Origin: Variovorax sp. S12S4
GTDB taxonomy: Bacteria; Pseudomonadota; Gammaproteobacteria; Burkholderiales; Burkholderiaceae_C
Reading direction: 5' to 3'
Assembly: GCF_023195515.1 (NCBI RefSeq)
Contig: NZ_JALPKR020000002.1
Location: forward strand, 5,495,001-5,559,000
Length of the DNA: 64,000 nucleotides
Position 1 is the stretch's first letter, and each line of letters starts with the position of its first letter. The notes beneath the pieces were generated by a model that was given only the letters and a program-made list of their open reading frames with translations, ran no database searches and was not told the DNA's origin. A program made the position numbers and the translations under genes. Shown here in pieces: positions 18,357 through 27,188 of the stretch.

Positions 18357-19265
18357 ATGGACCGCTTCGATGCCATGCAGCTGTTCACCCGCATCGTCGA
18401 TCTGGGCAGCTTTACCCAAGCCGCGGCCGCGCTCGACATTCCGCGTGCCACGGCCACGCATGCCATCAAGGAGCTGGAGGCCAGGCTGCACGTGCGCCTT
18501 TTGGAACGCACCACGCGGCAGGTGCGCACCACCGTCGACGGGCAGGCTTTCTACGAGCGCTGCCGCCATCTGCTGCGCGAACTGGAGGAGGCGGAGTCTT
18601 CGCTGTCGGAGCTGGCGGTCAACCCGCGCGGGCGCCTGCGCATCGACATCCACGGCGCGCCGGCGCAGGCCATCGTGCTGCCCCGCATTCGCGAGTTTCA
18701 CGAGCGCTATCCGCACATCGAGCTTGTCATGGGCAGCGGCGACCGTCTTGTGGACCTGCTGCGCGAAGGTGTCGATTGCGTGGTGCGCGCGGGCGAGCCG
18801 AAGGATTCGTCGCTTGTCACCCGGCGCCTGGCGCTGCTGCCGCAAGTGACCTGCGCAAGCCCGGGCTACCTGGCCGAATACGGCACGCCCACGCAGCCGT
18901 CCGAGCTTGCGAGGCACCTCGGCGTCAATTTCTTCTCGGCTTCGAGGCCCGAGGTGTTTCCGTACGAATTCTTGGTGGACGGCAAGCTCGAGACGTACAT
19001 GCTGAAGGACTGGATCAGCGTGAACAACGCCGACCTCTACAAGATTTGCGCCGAACAGGGCTGCGGGATCATCCAGGTGCCGCGCTTCAGTGTGGAGCGC
19101 CAGTTGCACGAGGGCTCGCTGGTCGAGATATTGGCGCACACGCCCTGCCCGCCCATGGTTTATTCGGTGCTGTACCCGCACCACCGGCAGCTGTCGCCGC
19201 GCGTGCGGGTGTTCATCGACTGGATTGCGCAGCTCTATGCGGAGCGCTTCGGCACGGCCGCGTGA
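18357..19265 (+). CDS. LysR-family regulator, divergent from doxX-paoABC
   Basis: A 302-residue LysR-type regulator. The N-terminal helix-turn-helix (LGSFTQAAAALDIPRATATH, about residues 18-37) and the effector domain from about 90 are complete. It belongs to the CrgA/DmlR-like branch common in Burkholderiales. GAGGAG lies six bases before the ATG at 18357. It is divergent from the DoxX-pao unit and so is the likely regulator of it. The 118-base intergenic region has loosely symmetric elements (GGCGA at 18295 and TCGCC at 18315), but no firm site. Confidence 0.88.
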   Translation: MDRFDAMQLFTRIVDLGSFTQAAAALDIPRATATHAIKELEARLHVRLLERTTRQVRTTVDGQAFYERCRHLLRELEEAESSLSELAVNPRGRLRIDIHGAPAQAIVLPRIREFHERYPHIELVMGSGDRLVDLLREGVDCVVRAGEPKDSSLVTRRLALLPQVTCASPGYLAEYGTPTQPSELARHLGVNFFSASRPEVFPYEFLVDGKLETYMLKDWISVNNADLYKICAEQGCGIIQVPRFSVERQLHEGSLVEILAHTPCPPMVYSVLYPHHRQLSPRVRVFIDWIAQLYAERFGTAA

Positions 19266-19360
19266 ACACGCATCGGAGTCACCGTGCGGTCATGGGGGTG
19301 GCCTAGCATCCGCTGGCCTTTGCCTCCCCTTTTCCGACCAGGACTGCTGCACTCCACGCG

Positions 19361-19980
19361 ATGTACCCCGGCGAACGTCTCAATGGGTACAGCCATCTGC
19401 TGGGCCTGGTGCTTGCCCTTGTGGCCACCGTTCTCTTCCTTGCCAAGACCTTGCCCACGGGTGATGCCGCACGCATCGTCGGTGCGCTGGTGTTCTCGCT
19501 CTCGGCCGCGCTGCTGTATGCCGCATCCACGCTGTTCCACAGCACGCGCGGGCGGCTAAAGCGCTTCTGGGAGCGGGTCGACCACTGCGCCATCTACCTG
19601 CTGATTGCGGGCACCTACACGCCCTTCGCGCTCGTCACGCTGCAGGGCACCTGGGGCTGGCTGCTGCTTGCCGCGGTGTGGAGCGCCGCGTTCTTCGGCA
19701 TTGGGCGCGAACTGCTGCAGGCGGACAGCGCGGCCTCCAAGCCCCGCTGGCGCTCTACATCGCCATGGGCTGGCTCGGCGTGCTGGCGGCCGCGCCACTC
19801 GCGGCGCGGCTCGACGTCGGCGGCCTGGCCTGGCTGCTGGCGGGCGGCGTGCTCTATACCGTGGGCACGGTGTTCTACCGAAACCGGCGCGGCTTCCGGC
19901 ATGCGCACGGCACCTGGCACCTGTTCGTGCTGGCGGGCACGGTGAGCCATTTCATCTCGGTGGGCCGGTACGTGCTCTGA
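19361..19980 (+). pseudogene. Hemolysin III (HlyIII/YqfA family), frameshifted
   Basis: The first part has the family start (PGERLNGYSHLLGLVLALV) and the core motif VDHCAIYLLIAGTYTPFAL with multiple helices. After about 125 codons the frame runs into an unconserved sequence. The frame one base earlier continues with ALYIAMGWLGVLAAAPLAAR, ... GTWHLFVLAGTVSHFISVGR, the family's last helices and histidine, and stops at 19980. One more C in the CCCC at 19742-19745 gives KPPLALYIA and a complete protein of about 206 residues. The homopolymer position points to a sequencing error. Confidence 0.85.
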
Positions 19981-20046
19981 CCAAGAAAATAAGCATTTTT
20001 CATTACCTTCCGGTCCAGCTTGGCGCAAGGTGTGCAAAATGCGCCC

Positions 20047-20487
20047 ATGCCAAATATTGCCTCCATCCTCAAAACCGAGATTTCCCGTGTCGCCCGCAAG
20101 GAAGTTCGCACAGAGATCGAAACGCTGAAAAAAGCTTCCACGCACCATCGCGCCTCGATCGCCGCACTGCGCCGGCAGGTCGAGAAACTGGAGAAGGAAC
20201 TGCGGCGTGCGCTGAAGATGTCTTCGAGCGCCCCTTCCGCCGGCGATGCGGACGATGGCGCCGAATCGGGCCCGTCCCGCCGGTTCAGCGCCACCCGGCT
20301 GGCCGCGCACCGCGAAAAGCTCGGCCTCTCGGCGGCGGCTTATGGAAAGCTGGTGGGCGTTACCGGCCAGACCATCTACAAGTGGGAACAAGGCAAGGCA
20401 CGGCCGCGCAAGGCCCAACTGGAGGGCCTCGCATCGGTGCGGGGCCTGGGCCGGCGCGAAGTGGCAGAACAGCTGAACGCGGAATAG
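20047..20487 (+). CDS. Coiled-coil plus XRE-type helix-turn-helix regulator
   Basis: A 146-residue protein with an N-terminal charged helix (about 1-58, KTEISRVARKEVRTEIETLK then RRQVEKLEKELRRALK) that should form a coiled coil, a Ser/Asp-rich linker, and a C-terminal Cro/C1-like helix-turn-helix (about 80-130) with the recognition segment VGVTGQTIYKWEQGK. The ATG at 20047 was chosen; an in-frame TTG at 20020 is the alternative. It lies 86 bases upstream of the MurA-like gene on the same strand. Targets are unknown. Confidence 0.75.
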   Translation: MPNIASILKTEISRVARKEVRTEIETLKKASTHHRASIAALRRQVEKLEKELRRALKMSSSAPSAGDADDGAESGPSRRFSATRLAAHREKLGLSAAAYGKLVGVTGQTIYKWEQGKARPRKAQLEGLASVRGLGRREVAEQLNAE

Positions 20488-20573
20488 TTCACTTTCGCGC
20501 TCTACAGCGCCAGCCGCCCGGCGGGTACAGTTCCGGCACTCATTTCTCCGGTTCGTTTCCGCCCCGTATTCCC

Positions 20574-21875
20574 ATGTCCAATCTCATCGTGCACGGCGGT
20601 ACGCCGCTTCGCGGCCGCATCACTCCCTCCGCCAACAAGAACGCCGTGCTGCCGGTGCTGTGCGCCACGCTGCTCACGCGTGAGCCGCTGCGGCTGCACG
20701 GCGTGCCCGACATCACCGACGTGCGCAAGATCCTCGACATCTTCCGCAGCCTGGGCAGCGAGGCGCGCATGGACCACGCCACCGGCACGCTGGAGCTGCA
20801 CCACCGCGAAACGGCATTCGACGCCGCACGCGACCGGTTGCCCGAGGAAATGCGCTCGTCGATCATGCTGGTGCCTCCGCTCCTGGCGCGCTTCGGCATT
20901 GCGCGGCTCGAAGACAACGTCAAGGGCTGCACGCTGGGCGTGCGCGAGATCGATCCGCACGTGGACGTGTTCCGCCGCTTCGGCGGCAAGGTGGAGCGCG
21001 CCAGCGGCTCGCTGCTTGTGCGGTGCAACGGGCCGCTTGCGCCCACCGAGCACTGGCTCGACTACGCCTCCGTCACCACCAGCGAAAACTTTGTGCTGTG
21101 CGCGGCGGCGGCCAAAGGCACATCGACGCTCACCAACGCAGCGTCAGAGCCGCATGTGCAGGAGTTCTGCCGCTTCATGACGATGCTGGGCGTGCGCATC
21201 GAGGGCATCGGCACCTCGCGGCTCACGGTGCACGGCGGCAATGCGCTGGGCGGCGGCGAGTTCCGCTTCGACGAAGACTTTCACGAGATCACCACCTTCC
21301 TGGCGCTGGGCGCCATCACCGGAGGCGACGTGGTCGTGCGCAACAGCGCACCCGAAAACTTTCCGCTGATCGACCGCACCTTCGCCAAGTTCGGCGTCAC
21401 GGTCACGCATGAAGACGGCTGGTCGCGCGCCACCTGCACCGGCCCGTTGAAGGTGCAGACGCCCTTCACAAGCAACGTGCTCACCAAGGTGGAGGCCGCG
21501 CCGTGGCCCTACTTTCCGGTCGACCTGCTGCCCATCTTCATTGCGCTGGGCGTGCGTGCCCAGGGCAATGCGATGTTCTGGAACAAGGTGTACGACGGCG
21601 CGCTGGGCTGGACCAGCGAGCTCTCCAAGTTCGGCGCGCATGTGTTCTCGTCGGATCCGCATCGGCTCATCAGCTTTGGCGGCAGCCCGCTGACGCCGGC
21701 CGTGGTCGAGAGCCCCTACATCATCCGCGTGGCCATTGCGCTCTTCATGGTCGCGGCCAGCATCGAAGGCCGCTCCGAAATCCGCAACGCTGCGCCCATT
21801 CGCCGCGCCCACCCGCGCTTCGTCGAGAACCTGCGCAGCCTGGGCGTGCAGGTGGAGTGGACGAGCGAAGAGTAA
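20574..21875 (+). CDS. UDP-N-acetylglucosamine 1-carboxyvinyltransferase family protein (MurA paralogue)
   Basis: A 433-residue EPSP-synthase-fold enzyme of the MurA family. MurA transfers enolpyruvate from PEP to UDP-GlcNAc in the first committed step of peptidoglycan synthesis. Visible family marks are the lysine-asparagine pair in SANKNAVLPVL (K22-N23), RSSIMLVPPLLARFG, and the loop KGCTLGVREIDPH carrying the PEP-reactive cysteine (C119). The N-terminus and several loops differ from the housekeeping MurA I would expect (MDKLLIRGG-type, in the his/hisG region of Burkholderiales), so this is likely a second copy. It could still be catalytically competent. It stands by itself, preceded by an XRE-type gene. 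Confidence 0.78.
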   Translation: MSNLIVHGGTPLRGRITPSANKNAVLPVLCATLLTREPLRLHGVPDITDVRKILDIFRSLGSEARMDHATGTLELHHRETAFDAARDRLPEEMRSSIMLVPPLLARFGIARLEDNVKGCTLGVREIDPHVDVFRRFGGKVERASGSLLVRCNGPLAPTEHWLDYASVTTSENFVLCAAAAKGTSTLTNAASEPHVQEFCRFMTMLGVRIEGIGTSRLTVHGGNALGGGEFRFDEDFHEITTFLALGAITGGDVVVRNSAPENFPLIDRTFAKFGVTVTHEDGWSRATCTGPLKVQTPFTSNVLTKVEAAPWPYFPVDLLPIFIALGVRAQGNAMFWNKVYDGALGWTSELSKFGAHVFSSDPHRLISFGGSPLTPAVVESPYIIRVAIALFMVAASIEGRSEIRNAAPIRRAHPRFVENLRSLGVQVEWTSEE

Positions 21876-21885
21876 GCCTCGGGGC

Positions 21886-22776
21886 TCAGCCCCGCAGTGC
21901 GTTCACCACGATGCGCGCCGCCGACGCAATGACGTCGTTGCGGGCCGGCGCATCCTCCTTGGGAAAGGTAAGGTAGACCGCCAGCACCACCGGAGCGCCC
22001 GAGGGCGGCCACAGCACGCCTGTGTCGTTGTTGGTGCCGTAGGAGCCCAGGCCGGTCTTGTCGCCCACCTTCCAGTCCGCCGGCACGCCGGCGCGGATGC
22101 GAGCGGCGCCGGTGGTGTTGCCCAGGAGCCAGGTTTCGAGCTGGCTGCGTTGCGCCGCACCGAGCGCGTCGCCCAGCACCAGCCGCTGCAGGCTTGCGGC
22201 CATCGCCTCCGGCGTGGTCGTGTCGCGCAGGTCGCCCGGAATGGCGCTGTTGAGTTCGGTCTCCCAGCGGTCGAGCCTGAAGGTCTGGTCGCCGATGGAG
22301 CGCGCGAACGCGGTCACCGCGGCAGGCCCGCCGAGGATCTTCATCAGCAGGTTGGCGGCGGCGTTGTCGCTGTACTGGATGGTGGCCGCGCACAGGGCGG
22401 AAACAGTCATCCCCTGCCCCAGGTTTTTCTCCGTGATGGGCGAATTGATCAGGATGTCGCTCCTGCTGTAGCTCACGCGGCGCTCCAGCAGGCTGCTCTC
22501 GCGTGCGCTGCGCGCGAGGATGGCCGCGGCCAGCATTGTCTTGAAAGTGCTGCACAGCGCAAAGCGCTCGGTTGCCCGGTGCTGCACGCGCGCGCCGCTG
22601 CCCGTGTCCAGCGCGGCCACGCCGAGCCGCCCGCCCACGGAGCTTTCGAGCGCCGCGAGCTGCGCCTCGGCCGACGTGGCCTGTTGCGCTTTCGCGGACC
22701 AGGCGGTGCAGGCGCTGGCCAGCGGCAGCGCGGATGCGGCAAGCAGGAAGATGCGGCGATTGGCGGAGGGTTTCAT
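21886..22776 (-). CDS. Class A beta-lactamase
   Basis: A 296-residue serine beta-lactamase with all class A elements: the active-site STFK (S76-K79), SDN loop YSDN (S136-N138), omega-loop glutamate RWETELN (E172) and KTG (K240-G242). A basic, twin-arginine-like N-terminus ([12 protein letters not shown]) and a cysteine after SA near residue 23 suggest Tat export and possibly lipoprotein processing. A cysteine precedes the active serine, but there is no cysteine after the KTG motif, so the disulfide of KPC/SME carbapenemases is absent. It ends 10 bases from the convergent MurA paralogue. No AmpR-type regulator is adjacent; an ArsR gene is divergent. Confidence 0.92.
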   Translation of the reverse strand: MKPSANRRIFLLAASALPLASACTAWSAKAQQATSAEAQLAALESSVGGRLGVAALDTGSGARVQHRATERFALCSTFKTMLAAAILARSARESSLLERRVSYSRSDILINSPITEKNLGQGMTVSALCAATIQYSDNAAANLLMKILGGPAAVTAFARSIGDQTFRLDRWETELNSAIPGDLRDTTTPEAMAASLQRLVLGDALGAAQRSQLETWLLGNTTGAARIRAGVPADWKVGDKTGLGSYGTNNDTGVLWPPSGAPVVLAVYLTFPKEDAPARNDVIASAARIVVNALRG

Positions 22777-22894
22777 TTGTCTGTTTTTCAGCGAGTGGAT
22801 GGAACGAAGGGAATCGTAGGAGCGCCACCTCGCAAGCTCCAGCGCCAGGCGGCGCAACCGCGTCTCTGCTGTATCGGGTGTAACGGCACAATTC

Positions 22895-22954
22895 ATTCAA
22901 CTTTTCGGTTGAATAACTTTTTCGGAGCGACTATATTCAACCTCATGGTTGAAC
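22895..22954. promoter_or_regulatory. Two ATTCAAC-N6-GTTGAAT operators of the ArsR gene
   Basis: Site 1 is ATTCAAC-TTTTCG-GTTGAAT (22895-22914), a perfect 7-bp inverted repeat. Site 2 is ATTCAAC-CTCATG-GTTGAAC (22935-22954), matching in all but its last base. Both have a six-base spacer and they lie exactly 40 bases apart, near four helical turns. Site 2 contains the ArsR start codon (22945-22947). This strongly suggests self-repression by the ArsR protein. Confidence 0.82.
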
Positions 22955-23286
22955 TAGACGACGAGCGGCTCGATGCCGTGTTCCATGCCCTGGCCGACAG
23001 CACGCGGCGCACGATGCTGCAGCTGCTGGCGCAGGGCGAGTGCAGCGTGGGCGAACTCGGCGCTCCGTTTCGAATGTCCTTTGCGGGCGCCTCCAAGCAC
23101 GTCAAGGCGCTGGAGCGCGCCGGCCTGGTCTCCCGCACGGTGCAGGGCCGCGCGCACGTCTGCCGGCTGGAGCCGGCGGCGCTTGCCTCGGCCAACGCAT
23201 GGCTGCGGTACTACGAAGGCTTCTGGAACAGCCATCTGGACGCGCTGGAGCAGGAGCTGCGGCGCGACAACGCATCCCGCAAGTGA
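22945..23286 (+). CDS. ArsR/SmtB-family transcriptional regulator
   Basis: A 113-residue winged-helix repressor: DAVFHALADSTRRTMLQLLA, then GAPFRMSFAGASKHVKALER with the recognition helix. It lacks the metal-binding cysteine pair of ArsR proper and belongs to the branch paired with SRPBCC genes. The start codon lies inside a palindromic operator, so the first codons (M-V-E) are part of the binding site. The SRPBCC gene follows 29 bases downstream on the same strand, so the two are an operon. Confidence 0.9.
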   Translation: MVELDDERLDAVFHALADSTRRTMLQLLAQGECSVGELGAPFRMSFAGASKHVKALERAGLVSRTVQGRAHVCRLEPAALASANAWLRYYEGFWNSHLDALEQELRRDNASRK

Positions 23287-23315
23287 AGTTCTTTCCCTTC
23301 TTCAAGGAGCAAACG

Positions 23316-23852
23316 ATGACGACAAGCAGCCTCGGAACCCTGATCGAACCCGGCACCGTGCGCATGGAGCGCACCCTGCCCGCGCCGGTGGAGCGCGTGT
23401 GGGCCTATTTCGTCGACCCCGACAAGCGCGCGAGGTGGCTCGCCGGCGGCACCATGGCCGAGAAAAGCGGCGGCGTGTTCGAACTGCGCTTCGAGCACAC
23501 CAGCCTTTCCGGTGAAGTGGCGCCCGATCGCTTTGCCGACTGCCGTGGCCCCATCTCGCAGAAATCGCGCCTTGTGACGCTCGACCCAATGAAGCGCCTG
23601 ACCATCAGCTGGGGCAGCGAAAGCGCCACCGCGTCCGAGGTGAGCTTCGAGTTCACGCCCCGGGGCGATTCGACGCACCTGGTGCTCACGCACCGCCGCC
23701 TGCCCGACCGCAAGGAAACACTCAGCGTTTCGAGCGGCTGGCACGCGCATCTGGACGTGCTCGACGACGTGCTGCACCAGCGCACGCCCCGGGGGTTCTG
23801 GAGCAACCACGCGGCGCTCGAAAAAGCCTACGAGGCCCGTCTTCCGGCCTGA
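23316..23852 (+). CDS. SRPBCC/AHSA1 domain protein
   Basis: A 178-residue START-like (AHSA1) protein: the family opening MERTLPAPVERVWAYFVDPD and the hydrophobic cavity pattern, ending in a long C-terminal helix (HAHLDVLDDVLHQ). Such proteins bind hydrophobic ligands or act as Hsp90 cochaperone relatives. AAGGAG precedes the ATG at 23316. Being in an operon with ArsR, it should be made when the repressor is released. The ligand is not known. Confidence 0.85.
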   Translation: MTTSSLGTLIEPGTVRMERTLPAPVERVWAYFVDPDKRARWLAGGTMAEKSGGVFELRFEHTSLSGEVAPDRFADCRGPISQKSRLVTLDPMKRLTISWGSESATASEVSFEFTPRGDSTHLVLTHRRLPDRKETLSVSSGWHAHLDVLDDVLHQRTPRGFWSNHAALEKAYEARLPA

Positions 23853-23933
23853 ACCGGAGTCGGATGGCGACTACAGGCAAGCGGCCCCGCTTGCGTTAAG
23901 GTGCGGTGCATTCGCAGACTCCGAAGCACCCCC

Positions 23934-24572
23934 ATGACCACCCCCTCCTCCGCACCGGCCCGCAAGCATTTCTCGATGATCCGCGGCTTTCACCTGGCCG
24001 ATGCGTTCACGCTCGGCAATGCCGCGTGCGGCGTGGGCGCGGTGTTCCTCGCCATGGCCTTCATGGCGAGCCAGTCGCTTGCGCAGTTCTTGTGGGCCGC
24101 CGCGCTCGCGCCCGCCGCCTTCGTGTTCGACGTGTTCGACGGCCGCATTGCGCGCTGGCGGCAAACCCACTCGGCCCTCGGGCGCGAGCTCGATTCACTG
24201 GCCGATGTGATCTCGTTCGGCGTGGCGCCCGCCGCGCTCGCCTTTGCGGCGGGCCTGGACGGCGGCTGGGACTGCGTGCTGCTGATCTACTTCGTCGGCT
24301 GCGGCGTGAGCCGGCTCGCACGCTACAACGTCACGGCCGAAGCGCTTTCCGCGGGCGCCGACAAGGTCAAGTACTTCGAAGGCACGCCCATCCCTACCAG
24401 CGTGGTGCTGGTCGGCGTGCTGGCATGGGCCGCCTGGCAAGGCCGCATCGGCGACGCGGTGTGGGGCGGCGCATGGGTGCTCGGCCCGTGGCAGCTGCAT
24501 CCGCTCACGCTGCTCTTCGCGCTCTCGGGCACGCTCATGATCAGCAAGACGCTGCGCATTCCCAAGTTCTGA
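23934..24572 (+). CDS. pssA: CDP-diacylglycerol-serine O-phosphatidyltransferase
   Basis: A 212-residue multi-helix membrane enzyme that makes phosphatidylserine, precursor of phosphatidylethanolamine. The CDP-alcohol phosphotransferase signature is exact: D69-G70-x2-A73-R74-x8-G83-x3-D87-x3-D91. The opening IRGFHLADAFTLGNAACG is typical of type II PssA. Near 23877-23894 a short GCAAGCGG-CC-CCGCTTGC hairpin sits ahead of the gene. It is followed 28 bases later by the GST gene. Burkholderiales often carry more than one copy, so this may not be the only PssA. Confidence 0.88.
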   Translation: MTTPSSAPARKHFSMIRGFHLADAFTLGNAACGVGAVFLAMAFMASQSLAQFLWAAALAPAAFVFDVFDGRIARWRQTHSALGRELDSLADVISFGVAPAALAFAAGLDGGWDCVLLIYFVGCGVSRLARYNVTAEALSAGADKVKYFEGTPIPTSVVLVGVLAWAAWQGRIGDAVWGGAWVLGPWQLHPLTLLFALSGTLMISKTLRIPKF

Positions 24573-24600
24573 CCCTCCATCGCTGAAAGGAGCCCATTCA

Positions 24601-25179
24601 ATGCTGAAGCTGTATTTCGATCCGCAAAGCCGCTCGCAGGTTGCAAAGTGGATGCTCGACGAAGCCGGCGTGGAATACGAGATCGTGCAGACCCTCATCC
24701 GCGAAAAGGCGCACAAGAAGCCCGAGTACCTGAAGATCAACCCCGCGGGCAAGCTGCCGGCGCTGGTGGACGGCCGAACACGCGTGTTCGAGAACGCGGC
24801 CATCTGCATGTACGTGGCCGACAAGTTTCCGCAGGCCCGCCTGGCGCCACCGGCGGATTCGCCCGACCGCGGCCGCTACCTGTCGCTCATGGTCTATTCG
24901 ACGGCGCAGCTGGAGCCCGCGATGGGCGACAGCATGCTGGGGGTGCGCAGCAACAACAGCGCGCGCGGCTGGACCAACTTCGAGCAGGCCAAGGACGCGG
25001 TGGAGCGCGAACTGGGCGAAGGTCCCTATCTCTTCGGCGCGCGGTTCACTGCGGCCGACGTGATGATCGGCTCGATGTTCATCTGGCACCGTGCCTTTGG
25101 CGGGCGCTCCAACCGGCCGAAGATCGATGCCTACATCAACCGGCTCCAGGCCCGGCCCAAGGGCATGAAGTTCGGTTGA
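24601..25179 (+). CDS. Glutathione S-transferase family protein
   Basis: A 192-residue GST: an N-terminal thioredoxin-like domain (LYFDPQSRSQVAKWMLDEAG, cis-proline in KINPAGKLPALVD, then the glutathione-binding ENAAICMY) and a helical C-terminal domain with ADVMIGSMF. The GAAAGGAG ribosome site lies upstream. It could share a transcript with pssA. The specific activity cannot be assigned. Confidence 0.88.
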   Translation: MLKLYFDPQSRSQVAKWMLDEAGVEYEIVQTLIREKAHKKPEYLKINPAGKLPALVDGRTRVFENAAICMYVADKFPQARLAPPADSPDRGRYLSLMVYSTAQLEPAMGDSMLGVRSNNSARGWTNFEQAKDAVERELGEGPYLFGARFTAADVMIGSMFIWHRAFGGRSNRPKIDAYINRLQARPKGMKFG

Positions 25180-25195
25180 GGTTGATTCACACCGC

Positions 25196-25837
25196 ATGGC
25201 ACAAGCACAATTCCCCCATGGCGCGACCGCCGGCCTCGACCAGCTGGTGAGCATTGCCGCCGCGCAGCCGCTGGCGCCGGCCTGCGATCACTTCTACTTC
25301 TTGCGCCACGGCCAGACCGGCCGCAATGCGCAGCGCATCTTCCAGGCCGTGGACGAGCCGCTGAGCGAGCTCGGGCTCCAGCAGGCGGCGCGCGCCGCCC
25401 AGCTGCTGGCCGGCGAGCCGATCCGCACCATCGTCTGTAGCGACGCGCGGCGCGCCCACGACACCGCGCACACCGTGGCGGCGGTGCTCCGCATCGAGCC
25501 CACGCCGCAGGCCGCACTGCGCGAACGCAACTTCGGCGCACTCATCGGCACCTCGTCGGTCAACATCGACTGGGCCTGCGAGCCCGACGGCGGCGAAACC
25601 CTTGCGCAGTTCGTGGCGCGCAAGAGGCAGGCGCTCGACGAAGCGCTGGCGCAGCCCGCACCGGTTCTGGTGGTGGCCCACGGCGGCACGCTCTATGCGC
25701 TGGCCGCGCTGATCGGCGTGCCCATCGACCTGGGCCTGCTCGGCAATGCCCAGCCATTGCGTTTTTCGCGCAGCGGCCCTACATGGGCTGTAACGCCGCT
25801 GCTGCGGCATGCCGACGGGGATTCCGCCCTGGCGTAG
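25196..25837 (+). CDS. Histidine phosphatase family protein
   Basis: A 213-residue phosphoglycerate-mutase-like phosphatase. The catalytic RHG motif is in YFLRHGQTGRN (about residue 37), the acid in LRERNFG and the second histidine in VVAHGGTLYAL. About 25 N-terminal residues precede the fold, so a later start is possible, though no better ribosome site is apparent. It lies between the GST and cbpA genes on the same strand. The substrate is unknown. Confidence 0.85.
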   Translation: MAQAQFPHGATAGLDQLVSIAAAQPLAPACDHFYFLRHGQTGRNAQRIFQAVDEPLSELGLQQAARAAQLLAGEPIRTIVCSDARRAHDTAHTVAAVLRIEPTPQAALRERNFGALIGTSSVNIDWACEPDGGETLAQFVARKRQALDEALAQPAPVLVVAHGGTLYALAALIGVPIDLGLLGNAQPLRFSRSGPTWAVTPLLRHADGDSALA

Positions 25838-25881
25838 ACGGCCGGGCGCACACTGTTCGGCGTTCACACCAACCGACAGCC

Positions 25882-26844
25882 ATGGAATTCAAGGACTACT
25901 ACAGCGCCCTGGGCATCGACCGCACCGCGTCGGAAGACGAGGTGCGCAAGGCCTACCGCAAGCTCGCGCGCAAGTACCACCCCGACGTCAGCAAGGAAGC
26001 CGACGCCGAGAAGCGCATGCGCGACATCAACGAAGCCAACGACGTGCTGCGCGACAAGGAAAAGCGCGCCGCCTACGACGCACTGGCCGACCGCGTGGCC
26101 CGCGGCGGACACCCCGAGGGCGACTTTCAGCCGCCGCCGGACTGGGACACCGGCTTCGAATTTCACCGCGGCCCGGGGCAAGGGCCGGCCGACCACGCGG
26201 GCTTCAGCGACTTCTTCTCCTCGCTCTTCGGCGAAGCCGAGCGGCGTGGCGCGGCAAGGCGCAACTACCGCGCGCGCGGCGAAGACCATCACGCGGCCAT
26301 CGAGATCTCCCTTGAAGACGCGCTCAACGGCGCCGAGCGCGAGATCACGCTGCGCGCGCAGGAAATCGACGCGCAGGGCCGCCCTGCGCTCAAGACGCGC
26401 ACGCTCAGCGTCAAGATCCCGCCCGGCATGCACCCGGGGCAGTTCATCCGGCTTGCCGGACAGGGCATGCCCGGCCACGGCGGCGAGCCGGCCGGAGACC
26501 TGTACCTGGAGGTGCGCATTGCGCCCCACAGGCTCTACCGCGTCGAAGAGCGCGACCTCTACATGACGCTGCCCGTCACCCCGGCCGAAGCCGCGCTCGG
26601 TGCGCAGGTGAAGGTGCCGGTGCCCACCGGCGGTGCGGTCGAGGTGACCGTGCCGCGCAACGCGCGCAGCGGCCTCAAGCTCAGGCTCAAGGGCCGCGGC
26701 CTGGGCGGCAAGCAGCCCGGCGACCTGTACCTGCTGCTCGACATTGCCCTGCCCCCGGCCGACAGCGAGGCCGCGCGCAAGGCCTACGAGCAACTGGCGC
26801 AGGCATCGGCTTCGTTCAACCCACGCCAGCATCTGGGAGTGTGA
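25882..26844 (+). CDS. cbpA: DnaJ-type co-chaperone CbpA
   Basis: A 320-residue class B DnaJ: a J-domain with HPD at 33-35 (KYHPDVSKEA), a Gly/Phe-rich linker, and two C-terminal substrate-binding domains (GQFIRLAGQGMPG, then LKGRGLGGKQPGDLYL). There is no zinc-finger region, as in CbpA. It stimulates DnaK and binds DNA/nucleoid in E. coli. The stop overlaps the region of the following cbpM-like start, so the two are coupled as in E. coli cbpAM. Confidence 0.92.
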   Translation: MEFKDYYSALGIDRTASEDEVRKAYRKLARKYHPDVSKEADAEKRMRDINEANDVLRDKEKRAAYDALADRVARGGHPEGDFQPPPDWDTGFEFHRGPGQGPADHAGFSDFFSSLFGEAERRGAARRNYRARGEDHHAAIEISLEDALNGAEREITLRAQEIDAQGRPALKTRTLSVKIPPGMHPGQFIRLAGQGMPGHGGEPAGDLYLEVRIAPHRLYRVEERDLYMTLPVTPAEAALGAQVKVPVPTGGAVEVTVPRNARSGLKLRLKGRGLGGKQPGDLYLLLDIALPPADSEAARKAYEQLAQASASFNPRQHLGV

Positions 26845-26846
26845 GC

Positions 26847-27158
26847 ATGGCGACCGTTTCCGTCACAACAGCCATCAGCGCGTCGCAGCCGCTTGCCGCG
26901 AGCGAGCTCGCCCATGCCTGCGGCGCCGACACCGAATGGGTGGTGCAGCTCGTCGAAGTGGGCATCGTGCAAATTTCTACCGCCGAGGCGCCGCCCGAGC
27001 GCTGGCAGTTTTCGAGCAGCGACCTGCAATGCGCGCTCGAGGCGCGCCGGCTGGAGCGCGACTTTGGCGTGGGCCTGGACGCCGCCGCGCTGATTCTCGA
27101 CCTGCAGCACGAGGTGCGGCGGCTCAAGGCCGTGATTCGCGCGCACGGCTTGCGCTAG
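26847..27158 (+). CDS. cbpM: CbpM-like chaperone modulator
   Basis: A 103-residue protein, second gene after cbpA and two bases past its stop. The pattern SELAHACGADTEWVVQLVEVG and C-terminal LDLQHEVRRLKAVI fits the MerR-like CbpM family, which binds the CbpA J-domain and inhibits it. ATG at 26847 with GGGAG upstream was preferred; a GTG at 26841 overlapping the cbpA stop is the alternative. Confidence 0.82.
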   Translation: MATVSVTTAISASQPLAASELAHACGADTEWVVQLVEVGIVQISTAEAPPERWQFSSSDLQCALEARRLERDFGVGLDAAALILDLQHEVRRLKAVIRAHGLR

Positions 27159-27188
27159 CCGGCAGCGCCCTCAGCCTCAATCTCAGCG

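Noticed and set aside
21886..22776. KPC/SME-like carbapenemase
   Set aside because: There is a cysteine before the active serine but none after the KTG motif, so the disulfide typical of that group cannot form.
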